Positions 21,536 through 32,810 of a stretch of 64,000 bases of DNA are shown here, in pieces; position 1 is the stretch's first letter; each line of letters begins with the position of its first letter. The stretch covers positions 2,254,501-2,318,500 of the forward strand of contig NC_069094.1 of the NCBI RefSeq assembly GCF_947172395.1. Reading direction: 5' to 3'. The translations under genes and the position numbers were made by a program. The notes beneath the pieces are model-generated. The model saw nothing but the letters and a program-made list of their open reading frames with translations. It searched no databases and was not told where the DNA came from. The stretch comes from Bicyclus anynana. Lineage: Eukaryota; Arthropoda; Insecta; Lepidoptera; Nymphalidae.

Positions 21536-21536
21536 T

Positions 21537-21935
21537 ACCATCATCATATCAGCCGATGGACGTCCGCTGCAGGACATAGGCCTTTTGTAGGGACTTCCAA
21601 ACATCACGATACTGAGCCGCTTGCATCCAGCGAATCCCTGCGACTCGCTTGATGTCGTCAGTCCACCTGGTGTGTGATCGACCAACACTGCGCTTACAAG
21701 TGCGGGGTCGCCATTCCAGCACTTTGGGACCCCAAGGTCGATCGGCTCTTCGAACTATATGCCCCGCCCATTGCCACTTCAGCTTCGCAACTCGTTGAGC
21801 TATGTCGGTGACTTTGGAACTGCTGCGGATCTCCTCACTTCTGATTCAATCACGCAGAGATACTCCTAACATAGCTCGTTCCATCGCCCGCTGTATGACT
21901 CTGAGCCTTCTTATGAGGCCCATAGCCCATAGTTA
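21537..21935 (-). mobile_element. LINE-C 3' portion (RTE-like), with ORF end
   Basis: The minus strand encodes segments such as DIAQRVAKLKWQWAGHIVRR, then WGPKVLEWRPRTCKRSVGRS, HTRWTDDIKRVAGIRWMQAA and YRDVWKSLQKAYVLQRTSIG before a stop, then the GAT-type tail. This is the classic C-terminus of insect RTE-like endonuclease-reverse transcriptases (family pattern recalled, not searched). A stop interrupts LRD-IRSEEIR upstream. The catalytic domains are missing, so it is a 5'-truncated relic. Confidence 0.85.
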
Positions 21936-21974
21936 CACATTATCAACTGCCTCGTAAATCCAGTAATTAGGCTA

Positions 21975-22135
21975 TGTCACGAGGTCCTGGGTTTGAAATC
22001 TGAGTCTCTCGAAGTCGGTTGAGAAGTCGGTCGGTCCATAGCTCGGAGAACACTTTTAGCCGTTGGCACTAGTTACAAATTGTCTTTAACATATTAACCA
22101 CCTGCTACATGGGTAACTTCAAGTCAACAGTATGC
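21975..22135 (+). mobile_element. Fragment of a third tRNA-headed SINE type
   Basis: A weak B-box-like GGTCCTGGGTTTGAAATCTG is followed by GTCGGTCCATAGCTCGGAGA and ACACTTTTAGCCGTTGGC. The layout resembles a SINE family I know from moths, but only one copy is present here. Confidence 0.3.
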
Positions 22136-22237
22136 ATCTTCTAGGCAAGCGCGTTCCACCATAGACTCATCGTTTACTGTCAAGCATCATTGCAGCTAAG
22201 CGCTCGTCTATATAATGTAAAAAAAATCTCTTTCGGC

Positions 22238-22485
22238 CTCGGCTAGGCCGATTGAGGTTTTCTTAATTGGTCCAGGTCTGGCTGGTGGAGGTTTCGGTTT
22301 TACCACCCAACCGGAAAAGGCTTACCGTCAAACGATTTAGCATTCCGGAACGTTGTAGTGTAGAAACAGAAAGCGGTGTGGATTTTCATCCTCCTCCTAA
22401 CAACTTAGCCTGCTTTCATCTTAGATTGCATCTTCACTTACCATCAGGTCAATCTAATTTGAAAATAATTTAAAAAAAAAAAACT
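22238..22485 (+). mobile_element. SINE-B copy 5, head missing
   Basis: It starts at CGGCCTCGGCTAGGCCGATT and continues TTCTTAATTGGTCCAGGTCT, the body, and ends ACTTACCATCAGGTCAAT with an A-run. The 3' end TGTAGTCAAGGGC is lost. Confidence 0.85.
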
Positions 22486-22752
22486 ACTGGACCAACGACT
22501 GAGTGGAAATGTCTAACTTGTAGTGTATCAATGTGATCCGCCAATAGAAGCAGCAAACTTCATCTGCGAGGGATGGAAAGGCCACCACAAAGAGGTAAAC
22601 TGATCGCTAAACTAAACTTTTATATGTTTATAATAATACTGTTTGTCATATAATGTCGAGATGTTAAGCATTAATAGATTATAAACGATAGAATATTGGG
22701 GTAGTTAAAATGTGAGTGCATTTTGTTGTTGTTGTTTGAATTTACTCTTCTA
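22486..22752. other. No feature recognised
   Basis: GTTGTTGTTG run at 22723-22735; otherwise nothing. Confidence 0.35.
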
Positions 22753-22893
22753 TAGATTGGCAACTTCGTTTGTAACACTCCCGAAGAACCGTGCGGGCCG
22801 GGGCGTGTAGCGATGAATGAAAAATCCAGGACTGATGCACCTCACTCCGTCGCCAGCATATCAAGGGAGTGTCATCAACAAACTTGTCAGACT
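22753..22893 (+). mobile_element. MITE-F copy 2
   Basis: The left end GGCAACTTCGTTTGTAACAC and the right end GGGAGTGTCATCAACAAACT match the inverted ends of copy 1. It is internally shorter than copy 1 (the CACACCGGCGCAGTC portion is missing). Confidence 0.75.
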
Positions 22894-22894
22894 A

Positions 22895-23197
22895 GGTATA
22901 TAACAAGATCCCCAAGACAGTTAAGGACCTACCAATTCATAAGTTTACGCAATGCGTTAGAAACATTTACTTAGTCGAAGTTACTATGCGATGAGAAATG
23001 TGATGAATTCCTGACTGATAGAGGTGCTTGGTGACCATTTGTAAATTATAATGCTGTATGTTTTTTAAATGAGCAAGTGTTGAGTTTCTTGTCTCTTTTT
23101 GGCAGAATCTGCCTTTCGAAGCGGTGGTAGTGTTTTTACAAATAGTTAGACGTTGACGTTTCAAATTAAGCCTACTTGAAATAAATTAACTTTGATT
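22895..23197 (+). pseudogene. CR1-like LINE remnant, second copy
   Basis: ATAACAAGATCCCCAAGACA with the YNKIPKTVKDLPIH reading, then TATGCGATGAG and GAATTCCTGACTGATAG, then the UTR GTGTTGAGTTTCTTGTCTC, GGCAGAATCTGCCTTTCGAA and GAAATAAATTAACTTTG. It corresponds to 1665-2040 with frameshifts and stops. No functional product. Confidence 0.75.
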
Positions 23198-23199
23198 TT

Positions 23200-23513
23200 G
23201 TCTAATGTAGCTGTAATTACAACAGCGACTATACCCTTCAAACTATTTTCTGACAGCAATGCAATGGCGACACAAATAAGCATGGCAGTAGTCCTTCCCC
23301 AGACGAGCTATGACTATAACTCTGACGTTTCTAATAAGAACAGCAAAGATGTGGAATGCCCTTCCGGCTTCTGTGTTTCCGAACATTTATGATTTCTGCA
23401 CCTTCAAGGCAAGAATGAATAAGCATTACCTAAGCAAGCGCGCTACAATCTTCAAGATTTCATCATTGCTTTCCATCATGATTGTAATCAAGCGCAAGTA
23501 TATTAAGAATTAA
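23200..23513 (+). pseudogene. LINE ORF2 C-terminal remnant (RTAKMWNALP type)
   Basis: A frame at 23310-23513 reads FLIRTAKMWNALPASVFPNI, then YDFCTFKARMNKHYLSK. The RTxxxWNxLPxxVFP...FKxRxNxxL signature is a common non-LTR ORF2 C-terminus. The upstream 23220-23310 part probably belongs to the same frame before a frameshift. It is not a host gene. Confidence 0.65.
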
Positions 23514-24690
23514 AAAAATAAGCTCTATTACTACTAAAAGTATAACTTTCGAATTGAATTATGCATTTCTTTTATAAGAAGTCGGTAAAAAAGTAATTCC
23601 GTAGTCAAACTAAGCTCCGTGGGGTCCACTTTAATTCCTGGGGAAATGAAAATAAGACATAAGTTCCCATAACTGTCGCCCGCGAAGGAAGATTAAGAGC
23701 ACCAGTTAAGGTAACCGCACGTTTGGGCGCGCGCCGCGAATACAAATGACGCGGCCAGTCACGTGAGTGTGGCGCCGCCTTAATAAATATCGCTACTCAT
23801 ATTTATTAGCTTTAGCCTTTCGGTCGTATGAGGGCAATATTGTTTTTCTACGTAAAGGTCCTTTGGGAAATCTTTTTGATTGTACCTTCTGTTTTCTACT
23901 GAGTTTTTGTTTTTTTAACTGATTTGTTTTAGTGGTACTTGTGTGATTCTGATAAATCTTTCCGAAGTCTTTTTTTGATATATGTATATGTACGTCGATT
24001 TTTGGTCTATGATAAAGTAAAACGTGGTTTGTTAACCAAGGGTTATGGTATGCACTTTGAACTTTAAGAAAAACAAGCTTATCTGGTGTGAAGTGTGAAA
24101 GAATGATACAGTCTTGTGTACATACGAGTATATTATCTCCCTGCCTCTCTCTCTCTTTCTTGTTCGTCTGATAACAAAGAAAATGATAACATATATACAC
24201 CTCTCTCTTTCGTTGCACACATTGTAGTAGAGATACCGCAGAAGCAGAGAAGCAGAAAAACTAAAGCTTAATGGCTAATAAATAGATACGATTATATAAT
24301 ATTAGCAGCGCTTTTGTTTCGCGTGTGAATATTTCGAAGTGTGCAAACGCCCTTAATTTATATAAGCCGTGTCCACATTGCCCGAAGTATTAAATCAAAT
24401 TGCATTACAACTAAGTAAATACGGCCGGTCGGCAAACTTCGTGTTCGAAGTTAATAGTACGTTTAGGTAAGTTACGAACACGTTTGCTGGTCGACGTTAT
24501 TCAATTAGTTTTACTTTATTGTGTTATGGTTTAACGCGGTTACAACTAGAGATGCCCCAAATGGTGAATGATAATTTTCTGTCGACCAAATTCCCGCAAC
24601 CGCCACCTCAGAACGTAACCTATTTTACAAGCAAATTGTGTGATTATGTGGTATCATCATCATCATTGATTAAACAAAATGTCATTCCCA
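23514..24690. other. No gene supported
   Basis: A 141-codon open frame on the minus strand (23793-24218) contains no ATG and is K/Q/H-rich. No acceptor-like site is seen at its upstream edge, so I do not call an exon. CT/GA-rich runs occur at 24139-24160. The block at 23690-23780 is GC-rich (GGGCGCGCGCCGCG) and matches nothing else here. Confidence 0.4.
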
Positions 24691-24692
24691 CA

Positions 24693-24725
24693 GTACACAC
24701 ACACACACACACACAGACACACATA
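24693..24725. repeat. AC/CA dinucleotide microsatellite
   Basis: About ten CA units with interruptions, then CATACAGTACATACTTACAC. Confidence 0.85.
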
Positions 24726-25929
24726 CAGTACATACTTACACACACTTTAACTCATTATCTCCTCATATAGGTAAGTACACATATTTTCTTTCACAAACTC
24801 TTACTGTATCTTCTTCGATCATTCTCTCCATTTTGCCCTCTTGTTTGCAATATTTTTTAGGTATTTCATGTTGTTTATGTATACCATGCAACATCATATT
24901 ATCTTGTGATATGTTACATGATATTGTATGTGTTCTTTTTCCCATTTTCTTAATTGTACCGAAAATAAAACTGGCTTAAAGGTTAACCACTGGACATCTA
25001 ACGTGTTCATGACTAAGGACTCTTCTTTAATAATGATATCATTACTTTGTCCACTATACACGCTTCACGATATTTTTTCAAGACATGATTTGTTTGTTTG
25101 TTCGTTTTCTTGTTTGTTAAGCTTGTTGGAAACAGAAAAATAATACAAAACAAAATATAATCATAAATAAACAGCTTCAAATGTTACTTCGCCGCTTTGG
25201 TACACCGGCGAACTTTTTGCCCGAGGAAAGTGATAAAAAATGTATTTTTTTTAAAGAAACATACTTTTAATAAGCCAAATAATTAACCAGATCCTTATTT
25301 ATATCTCTATGGTTCTCTTGGCCGACGTGGTATTTTTAAATAAACGAAAGATAGAAAATAACATGGACGACTATACTCTACTCGTATATACTAGACATTT
25401 ATGGCACCGATGAAATGGGTTAGAGAAATATGAAACGGGACAAGACAAAACGACAATAGCCGCACAATCAATTACACCGACACAGCACAGCAATGCTGAC
25501 TATGCCCGATCCACTTGCTTCAAAAGACAGCGCAATTTAATTGGCGTTTTGATTAAATTTCCAATATGATTCCGGGCGACGGCATCAGCTATGAAATTCT
25601 CAATTTACTCACTCCCGTCTCGCAAAATCTCGGTATTCTGTTATGTGGTCATTTGTTATAATTGTCTGTTTGATTAAATTGTAATATTTGGTATCCTGAA
25701 ATTCGACTGTTGTTTATCAAATGCCTTTATTAGCCTCAATCATATCACTGATCGCACTCGAGTTCAATATGTCTAGTCCAACTCATTGAATATTCAAATT
25801 CAAATGACATTTTGGACATGTTTCAAAATACATGGATAATATTCTTATTGAAACATTTAACAGTCTGGACCTTTATTACCTCTCTGAATTACCATACTCC
25901 ATAGACGCCATACATATATTAATATTATA
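24726..25929. other. No feature recognised
   Basis: AT-rich. The 25440-25700 part is more balanced and unlike the repeats, so possibly single-copy. No frame or RNA signal. Confidence 0.4.
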
Positions 25930-25931
25930 AA

Positions 25932-26234
25932 GAGCCGTGATAGACTAGTGCATATAAACTCTGCCTCCGTTCCGGAGGGTGTGGGTTCGAATCCAGTCCG
26001 GGGAATGCACCTCCAACTTTTCAGATGTGTGCATTTTAAGAAATTAAACATCACGTGTCTCAAACGGTGAAGAAAAACATGGTGAGGAAACCTGCATACC
26101 AGAGAATTTTCTCAATTATCTGCGTGTGTGAAGTCTGCCAATCCGCATTGGGTGCACTATTGGCCTAACCCCTGTCATTCTAAAAGGAGACTTGAGCTAT
26201 AGCTTATGGGTTGATAATGATGATAATGATGAAA
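25932..26234 (+). mobile_element. SINE-A copy 6
   Basis: Head AGCCGTGATAGACTAGTGCA (A box mutated), B box GGTTCGAATCC, full body with a small deletion in the GGCCAGCGTGGTGGAC part, GATAATGATGATAATGATGA tail. It directly follows a TAATATTATAAAG scrap of HEL-type origin (25919-25931). Confidence 0.85.
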
Positions 26235-26254
26235 GTTTATAAGTGTGTGTTGCA

Positions 26255-26367
26255 AATCTTCTAGCAATAGAAAGCTACATTATTTGTGAGTGTAATTGGG
26301 TTATATTTAACCCTCATACTCCCATGGAAACGGGGACTACGCGGGTGAAATCGCAGGGCGTCTACTA
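26255..26367 (+). mobile_element. HEL-type 3' end fragment
   Basis: GGTTATATTTAACCCTCATA, then ACGGGGACTACGCGGGTG and GAAATCGCAGGGCGTCTACTAGTA. The hairpin plus CTAGT end is recognisable. Related to 62782-63245. Confidence 0.6.
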
Positions 26368-27074
26368 GTACAGAATAAATCTTTCTTACCTATTTCGCGC
26401 TCTTTCTTCAACTTTGAAACGAAGGTCTGCCCACTGCAGACTTCAGCCAGTAGTTATAATAGAAAAAATGTGTTTTTCAAATGGCATTTCAAAAGAATAG
26501 GCAATCCAAAGAGCAGAGACCGTGACGTGGTCGCGCGAACGAGCTCCAATGGCGTTCTGTCGACTCAGCTATTTTTCCATCGACCCCGCCAAACGGCTGA
26601 ATGGAGCCTTCATTTAAATAACGTCGAGATACCAAGTGACTAATTATTTGGAGGAGGTATTATATGCAATCTAACCATCAAACTGGTGTTGTAGTCAAAT
26701 TGCGAAAATTAAGGAAAATCATATTTTTCTGTATTTTTAGAAATTAGTGTTTTAGGCCAAATCATACCCTCTGGAAGGTGCCGTGGCTTTTCGACGAATT
26801 TTTTTTTCTGCCAGAATATAATAATAGCAAGTTAGTTACAACAGTAGTCAGTCTGGATGAAATTATCAGTCATCTGTAAACTATCCCGTACTCCGTTTGC
26901 ATTAATTTTGGGGTTTTTACAAATTCCACGAGAACCGGAATGTTCTGCTTCAAGGTCCAATTTGTCTCTATGCTAAATATCATACAACTCAGTTCAGTGA
27001 TTTAGCCTTACTTTCGCATTTCTAATATAAGTCGACATATAAACATCCTTAACTCTTGTTAAAGGCACATAGTT
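26368..27074. other. No gene recognised; degraded HEL-E-like scrap
   Basis: 26923-27050 (AATTCCACGAGAACCGGAAT, then ATTTCTAATATAAG) may be an old HEL-E. The rest matches nothing in the window. Confidence 0.35.
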
Positions 27075-27295
27075 AGAAGAGACGATGGACGTTGGTATCC
27101 CAAGGTCCTGGAATGACGACCCCGCACTAGAAAGAGTAGTGTTGGTCGACCCCCCACCAGGTGGACTGATATCAAGCGAGTCGCAGCGATTCGCTGGATG
27201 CAGGCGGCTCAGGACCGTGATGTGTGGAAGTCCCTACAAAAGGTCTATGTACAGTGAACGTCCATTGGCTGATATAACGACGACGAAACCCTTCT
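27075..27295 (+). mobile_element. LINE-C 3' portion, plus strand
   Basis: GATGGACGTTGGTATCCCAA, CCCCACCAGGTGGACTGATA, TCGCTGGATGCAGGCGGCTC, GTGTGGAAGTCCCTACAAAA, then ACGTCCATTGGCTGATATAA. It is the same 3' ORF end and terminus as 21537 (opposite strand) with frame-breaking changes. Confidence 0.85.
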
Positions 27296-27366
27296 AGCAT
27301 GATTCAGTAACAAACATCCATCATGCATTTATTTATTCAAAATTCAGGATGTATAATATTCGTAAG

Positions 27367-27545
27367 ACTAGCTGACGCCGTGCGGTTTCACCCGCGTTCT
27401 CGTAAGAATACGGGAATAATATATAGCCTAGCCTTTCTTGATAAATGGGCTATCTAACACTGAAAATTTTTCAAATCGGACTAATAGTTCCTGAGATTAG
27501 CGCGCTCAACCAAACAAACTCTTCAGCTTTATAATATTAGTATAT
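27367..27545 (-). mobile_element. HEL-D copy 4
   Basis: CTAGCTGACGCCGTGCGGTT at the left, then GGGCTATCTAACACTGAAAA, ending TTTATAATATTAGTATAT. Minus-strand orientation with CTAG at its 3' end. Confidence 0.8.
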
Positions 27546-27744
27546 ATAAATAAATAAAATTCGTAACCGATGCGACTACTTAATAATATTCCGCTTATCC
27601 CTAAAGAATGTAAGCTGATAGCGTATAAAATGCATATTATGTAGTTAGGCACTTAAGCTTCGAGTTTAAGCTCTGTGTTCTCGGACCCGAGGTATGCACT
27701 GCACGAAGAGATTTACATAAGATAAAATGTTCCTAAATATTTAT

Positions 27745-27863
27745 CTATATTAATATTATAAAGAGGTAAAGTTTGTATGTTTGTTTGTTTTGAAACTATT
27801 GGTCCGATTTAAAAAATCGTTCATCGGTAGATAGCTACACTATTAGGAAGTGGCTATATATTA
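27745..27863 (+). mobile_element. HEL-D copy 5, truncated
   Basis: CTATATTAATATTATAAAGA, GTTTGTTTGTTTTGAAAC, ATTGGTCCGATTTAAAAAAT, ending TGGCTATATATTAT where copy 6 starts in the opposite direction. Confidence 0.75.
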
Positions 27864-28066
27864 TACTAGCTGACACCGCGCGGTTTCACCCGCGTGATTT
27901 CTGTTCATTTAGAAATATGGGGATAATATATAGCCTATAGCCTTCCTCCATAAATGGGCTATCTAACATTGAAATAAGTATTCAAATCGGACCAGTAGTT
28001 CCTGAGATAAGCGCGTTCAATCAAACAAACAAACTCTTCAGCTTTATATATTAGTATAGATTGGTA
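27864..28066 (-). mobile_element. HEL-D copy 6
   Basis: CTAGCTGACACCGCGCGGTT, GGGCTATCTAACATTGAAAT, TTTATATATTAGTATAGATT. Full-length minus-strand copy abutting copy 5, giving an inverted pair. Confidence 0.8.
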
Positions 28067-29489
28067 TCATGTATATTAGCCGAGATATCATAGTTTTTAT
28101 CCTACAGGTCTGACCGAAACTGCACTTAAATCAGCGATAATCGCATGCGCTGCCTAAATTATATATAAGAAATAATGAAAATACGTTTATTAATATAGTG
28201 TCACAAACAGTCTGTCTGTGACACCAAACTGAAAGTTTTTACAGCTCATTAAGCCGTTCATTACAAAAAAGCAATGCTGGTATAATTACACTTCTTGCTA
28301 ATTATCGAGCCTTCATATATCTCTAGGTCTCATTATGTAATATTAATAATAATGAAGTAGGTAGTCTAATATTGTTGCTAATAATAGGTACACATAATCA
28401 ACCAGTCAATTAGAGACAGCATGAAAAACTATCCAATTACTACACTAATTATATTATTAGTGTGAATACAGCAACTACTAATAATTAATTTATTATATAA
28501 ATTTTAACTGGTTCTTGCAACGCGGCATGATACAAACTGAACTGACAACCAGCTCATGACTAAGGGCCCCGTATGGGTTCGAAACAAGTCGGGCGTACTC
28601 CGACATTATATCACGTGAGTTTTAGCCATGTTTTATAATTATATTTGCAATGTTGTTCAGGTTGTTTAATATTATCATTAAATAAGACTGTTTTTTTTCA
28701 AATACTGAATATTCAAATTTCCGTATACGCTATTCAATAAAAAAGCTGACTTTTACAAAAGTATGTTTCACTAATCATTTTTCACCGCTTCGAATATTCA
28801 ACATTTTATTTTTTTATTTCGTTTCCAGTATACATTCTATTAATATTCAGTTCCAGTGCTATAATTTACTTTCAGTTTCATACACGTGCATGGAAATCAA
28901 TTCAAAAAATATTTTATTAAAAAAAAAAGAATTGAGGATTAGAATATTTTTCGTAGCTGCAGACTTAATCGAACGGACCGTAACTCGAATGAATAGCCAT
29001 GGGCGACTAGTGGGCATAAAATGTTGCACCAAACGTTAAAACATATAGCATAAGAGCTAATGGAAAATTATTCAATACAATAAATACATTAAAAAATTTT
29101 TAATTATTTGATAGCTGATATAAAAAACCTAGAGATTTTCATGTATGATTTTTTCCCTATATAATAGGAAAAAAACGAATTCTTCGGATTGGTTTATCAG
29201 ATCTTCATCATTTATAGCTAATAAGTATAATAAATAAATCACCGCGTCATATTCGATTTATTCCCGTAGAAGCTACGATGTTAAAAATAAACACATAGAT
29301 AAATGGAGAGACATACACACTTATAACACCCCACTTTTTACGATAGGGGTTAAAAAATATGTACTCATAATTATTCATATTACCTAACAAATCAGAAACA
29401 AATGAAATACATTTATCTTGTTTTGATAAGTATGCAAATTATTGTCACAAAGTATCTACGAATCTAGTTTGCTTGAAAGTGTAAACTCA
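28067..29489. other. AT-rich stretch, nothing recognised
   Basis: No repeat copy or long frame. Small AT hairpins, e.g. CACTAATTATATTATTAGTG (28443-28462). Confidence 0.45.
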
Positions 29490-29680
29490 TTGAAAGAAAA
29501 GAAGAAAGAAAGAAAAAATCTTTATTAGAGCATTATGCCACACAATACAATTTGTTCTTTTAATTTTCATTGGCTAAATGCCAATGCCTTTATCGTGAGT
29601 TTCAACTTTTTATGAAGTATAATATAGTAGGTAAGTATTTACAGACAACTACAAACAAATTATAGGATTTGGGAAAAAAA
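29490..29680 (-). mobile_element. Possible LINE 3' end preceded by GAAA microsatellite
   Basis: 29494-29516 is a GAAA-rich run. It is followed by ATCTTTATTAGAGCATTATG and CCACACAATACAATTTGTTC, which on the minus strand would be a 3' UTR ending in an AATAAAGAT signal. No coding part remains. Tentative. Confidence 0.3.
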
Positions 29681-30487
29681 TAATACAAAGATATGACCAA
29701 AATTCATTGTTTTTTTAGAAAAAAATATAAATATATGTTAAAATAAAGAAATGCTCAGGATGTCACGACTTTTTACCACTGGTTCTTCACCTACTATTGC
29801 GCGTCATATAACACATTTAGTCCTTATGGCTTTGTAAAAGGGACTAAATTTGCACGCACGCGGAATGCACGAACAAAACTATTTTCAACGGCGCAAAATT
29901 CCGAAACAAAAGTTACGGTGCAAAAACTCGCTGGGGTGTGACAAACGGACATAAAAGTAAATTATTCTATTCGATATGGGTCATTTTACTTTTTTTTTCA
30001 AATGCCTATCTGTTGCTTTTATATGTCCTTTACTGAACGCTTTTTCCTGTTGCTAAGCGTGTAAACGTTTATACTTTGGAAAATGTCCTCTACTAGCTTG
30101 TATATGGTGAATATATTGTTTATAAAGCCCGCAAACATGCACTGAAGCAGCGTGGTGGATAGCCCCATATCCACTCTCCTCTAAGAAATGAACCTTATCC
30201 CTGTAGAAAGCTTTTAAAATCAACTGATAATAATGATGTTGATGATATATTATTTACTGTACCTACCGAATTATATATATTTATTAGATGACGGTTTAAT
30301 TAGAACGATTAAACGATCACAAAAAAAAAAACTTTAATAAAAAAATTTAAATTGTAGTCTAAATCTGTAGTCTTTTATAATACTATAGAAATAGTATATA
30401 GCCCACATTGCGCTCATGTGCATTTGGACTACAGAAGTGCATGACCACGGTGGGTTCAAATGAAAAATAGAGTCAAATGGAAAAGTA
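29681..30487. other. No feature recognised
   Basis: AT-rich. A weak SINE-A-like scrap at 30146-30195 (GCAGCGTGGTGGATAGCCCC, CTCTAAGAAATGA). Confidence 0.35.
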
Positions 30488-30822
30488 TATACAGAGTGCT
30501 CGGCAGTATTTCTGAAGTTATATTCTTTACCGAAAATTAATTAAAAATGTTAAAGGAACATGTGTTCTAAAATTAATATTTTCAGGGTAACTAATAATTC
30601 TTTTCTTTATTAGTTTTATAGATTTAATGTATCATTTTAAAATCTATGTCATAATTATAAGGATGCGTACAACGCATTCTTATAATTATATGACGTAGCC
30701 ACGTAATTTTAAGTATTTTAAAATGTATCCGATAAAGGCGTGAATTACTTTGTATGAAAACATGATATTTTTTTATTTAAAACACTAGAAGTTGTGGGAA
30801 ATACTCCCGAGCATCCTGTACT
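30488..30822 (-). mobile_element. MITE-M copy 2
   Basis: The left end TATACAGAGTGCTCGGCAGT and the right end ATACTCCCGAGCATCCTGTA are inverted. It lies in the opposite orientation to the copy at 8352. An internal palindrome, ATAATTATAAGGATGCGT / ACGCATTCTTATAATTAT (about 30651-30690), is a further foldback. Confidence 0.75.
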
Positions 30823-31510
30823 TAATGAATCACTGTTTTGAAAAGTTTATATAAATACAGATGGAAGCACACTAATACCTAAGGACCTTTTATCTAGAAA
30901 AGAAAACTGAATCTCGAATTGAATGATGATAGTATCTTTTAGTCGGCTGTCGGCTCACAATCTAATGGGAAAATGAACATTATCGCGGGTAAAAGCTGGT
31001 AATACTATGTTTTATTAATATTTTATTAGTATAATTATGTATAAAGCATAAGTAGAGTGCTATAATGGCCATTAGTAAACTAATAACGAGCACTCAACGT
31101 CGTCCGTCAGTCCTCCGCGTGGAATCTAATTTGAGTCTCATTACGACTCGTCAGCGTCCAACAAATGGGTGGACGTCAATTAGTTTGATATAAATAGGTC
31201 CACCATTTTGTACCCGATGAGTTTACCGGCTTTTATTATGGCACATTCGATTACTTGGATACAACTCACAATGGGTTGAGTGCAAACTATATATTTAATT
31301 TATTATAATAGTTAATCGATTAAGAAGTAAGTACCTAGATGGCTCGCGTTCTACTTTCTCTACAACTACTACTTCAAACTTTAAATTTTAAAGATTTACT
31401 AGATCTTTGAAGTCGGTTAATTTTATTAAATTATAAAAATTATAAGATAAATTTGCTAGGCCACAGATGCAACTGTCCACAGTCTGTGACTACCGGTGGA
31501 ATTAGCTCAA
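30823..31510. other. No repeat recognised; possibly single-copy
   Basis: 31075-31260 is balanced in composition and contains TATAAATAG at 31189-31197, a TATA-like sequence. No gene follows it, so I do not call a promoter. Confidence 0.35.
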
Positions 31511-31516
31511 ACAGTT

Positions 31517-31633
31517 CAGCTGCTAACTCTCGTGATGTGTGTACTCACTCTAAGCTCAGACGTCCCTTCTCTGTTTAGCTTTTATTTCACTTAATTGGAT
31601 TACTCTTAAAACTGTAATGGTATTATTTTTCAG
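31517..31633 (+). repeat. Local direct repeat R, copy 1 of 4
   Basis: CAGCTGC start, then TCTAAGCTCAGACGTCCCTT, then AATTGGATTACTCTTAAAAC, ending TATTATTTTTCAG. Copies 2-4 follow within 1.4 kb. Confidence 0.8.
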
Positions 31634-31721
31634 AACCGAATAAATATTATTTATATATGAGTTTAGAATGACATAGACAAATTATGCGATTACAGATACT
31701 CAGATCAAAATAAATTTATGA

Positions 31722-32050
31722 CGGTCTCAGTGGCGCAGTGGTATGCGCGGTGGATATACAAGATGGAGGTCCTGGGTTCGATCCCCGGCTGGGCCGAATG
31801 AGGTTTTCTTAAATGGTCCAGGTCTGGCTGGTGGGAGGCTACGGCAGTGGCTAGTTAACACCCTACCGGCAAAGACGTACCGCCAAGCGATTTAGCGTTC
31901 CGGTACGATGTCGTGTCGAAACCGAAAGAAGTGTAGATTTTCATCCTCCCCGTAACAAGTTAGCCGGCTTACATCTTAGATTGCATCGTCACTTACCATC
32001 AGGTGAGATTGTAGTCAAGGGCTAACTTGTAAAGAATAAAAAAAATAATA
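31722..32050 (+). mobile_element. SINE-B copy 6, full length
   Basis: GACGGTCTCAGTGGCGCAGT (A box), GGTTCGATCCC (B box), complete body, TTGTAAAGAATAAAAAAAAT tail. It lies between copies 1 and 2 of local repeat R. Confidence 0.92.
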
Positions 32051-32095
32051 ATAATATAAGTAGTCTAAAAAAAGAAAGCAGCATCATAAGCAGTT

Positions 32096-32223
32096 CAGCT
32101 GCGATTTTCTGAGTTATGTGTAGTTGCTCTAAGCTCAGACGTACCTTCTTTGTTTGTCTTTTATTCCTATTCCCGTATAGGTTTACTTCTCTTAAAACTA
32201 TGGTGGTATTTTGTTATTTTCAT
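32096..32223 (+). repeat. Local direct repeat R, copy 2 of 4
   Basis: CAGCTGCGATTTTCTGAG, CTCTAAGCTCAGACGTACCT, TCTTTGTTTGTCTTTTATTC, CTCTTAAAACTATGGTGG, ending TTGTTATTTTCAT (the AG of the other copies is lost). Confidence 0.8.
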
Positions 32224-32308
32224 GAACAAAACAATTTAGTATCATATGTATCATTATGTAAAATTTTAGTTGTAGGTATAAACAAATCGAAAGGATCGGA
32301 AGTTGGTC

Positions 32309-32415
32309 CAGCTGCGATATTTCAGGCTATGTGTACTTGTCATAGGCGTCCCTTCTTTGTTAGTCTTTTATTCCACGTAATTGGATTACTCTTGAAACTG
32401 AAGTTATTTTTCTAG
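32309..32415 (+). repeat. Local direct repeat R, copy 3 of 4
   Basis: CAGCTGCGATATTTCAGGC, GGCGTCCCTTCTTTGTTAG, CGTAATTGGATTACTCTTGA, ending GTTATTTTTCTAG. Confidence 0.8.
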
Positions 32416-32810
32416 ATCAAAAATTAAATGAATGAATGAAGTTTCAATTGATTGCATTACCAACTATTCTCCGTGGTTTCACCCAGGTATATCACTATAG
32501 CTGTATATCAGAATTAAAAGTAGCAATGCCATTACGGACTTTATCTCTACTAAAAAAAAATACCAAACCAAACCATATGCAAATCCAGCGCTGCAGCTAG
32601 CTGCAGCTTTATGCTGGGAGACCTTTATTTGGTCAGTGCGCTTTTCTTTTTCTTATATAATATAAAAGCCTAGTTTTAAGTTTTTACCGACCAAATAAAA
32701 GTATTTTTCTTTTTCTTTCTTCAAATCTATTGCTGTTTAAATCAGCCTTTGAGCAGTGATTGAGTAATAAATATGCAGTGAGCCGCATGTCAAGTTCAAC
32801 TCAACTCAAA
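32416..32810. other. No feature recognised
   Basis: A-run and T-rich stretches; CAGCGCTGCAGCTAGCTGCAGC (32587-32608) is a small quasi-palindrome. Confidence 0.35.

Noticed and set aside
23793..24218. 141-codon minus-strand open frame
   Set aside because: It contains no ATG, is low in complexity (K, Q, H, R) and has no acceptor-like site at its start. An exon cannot be excluded but is not supported.
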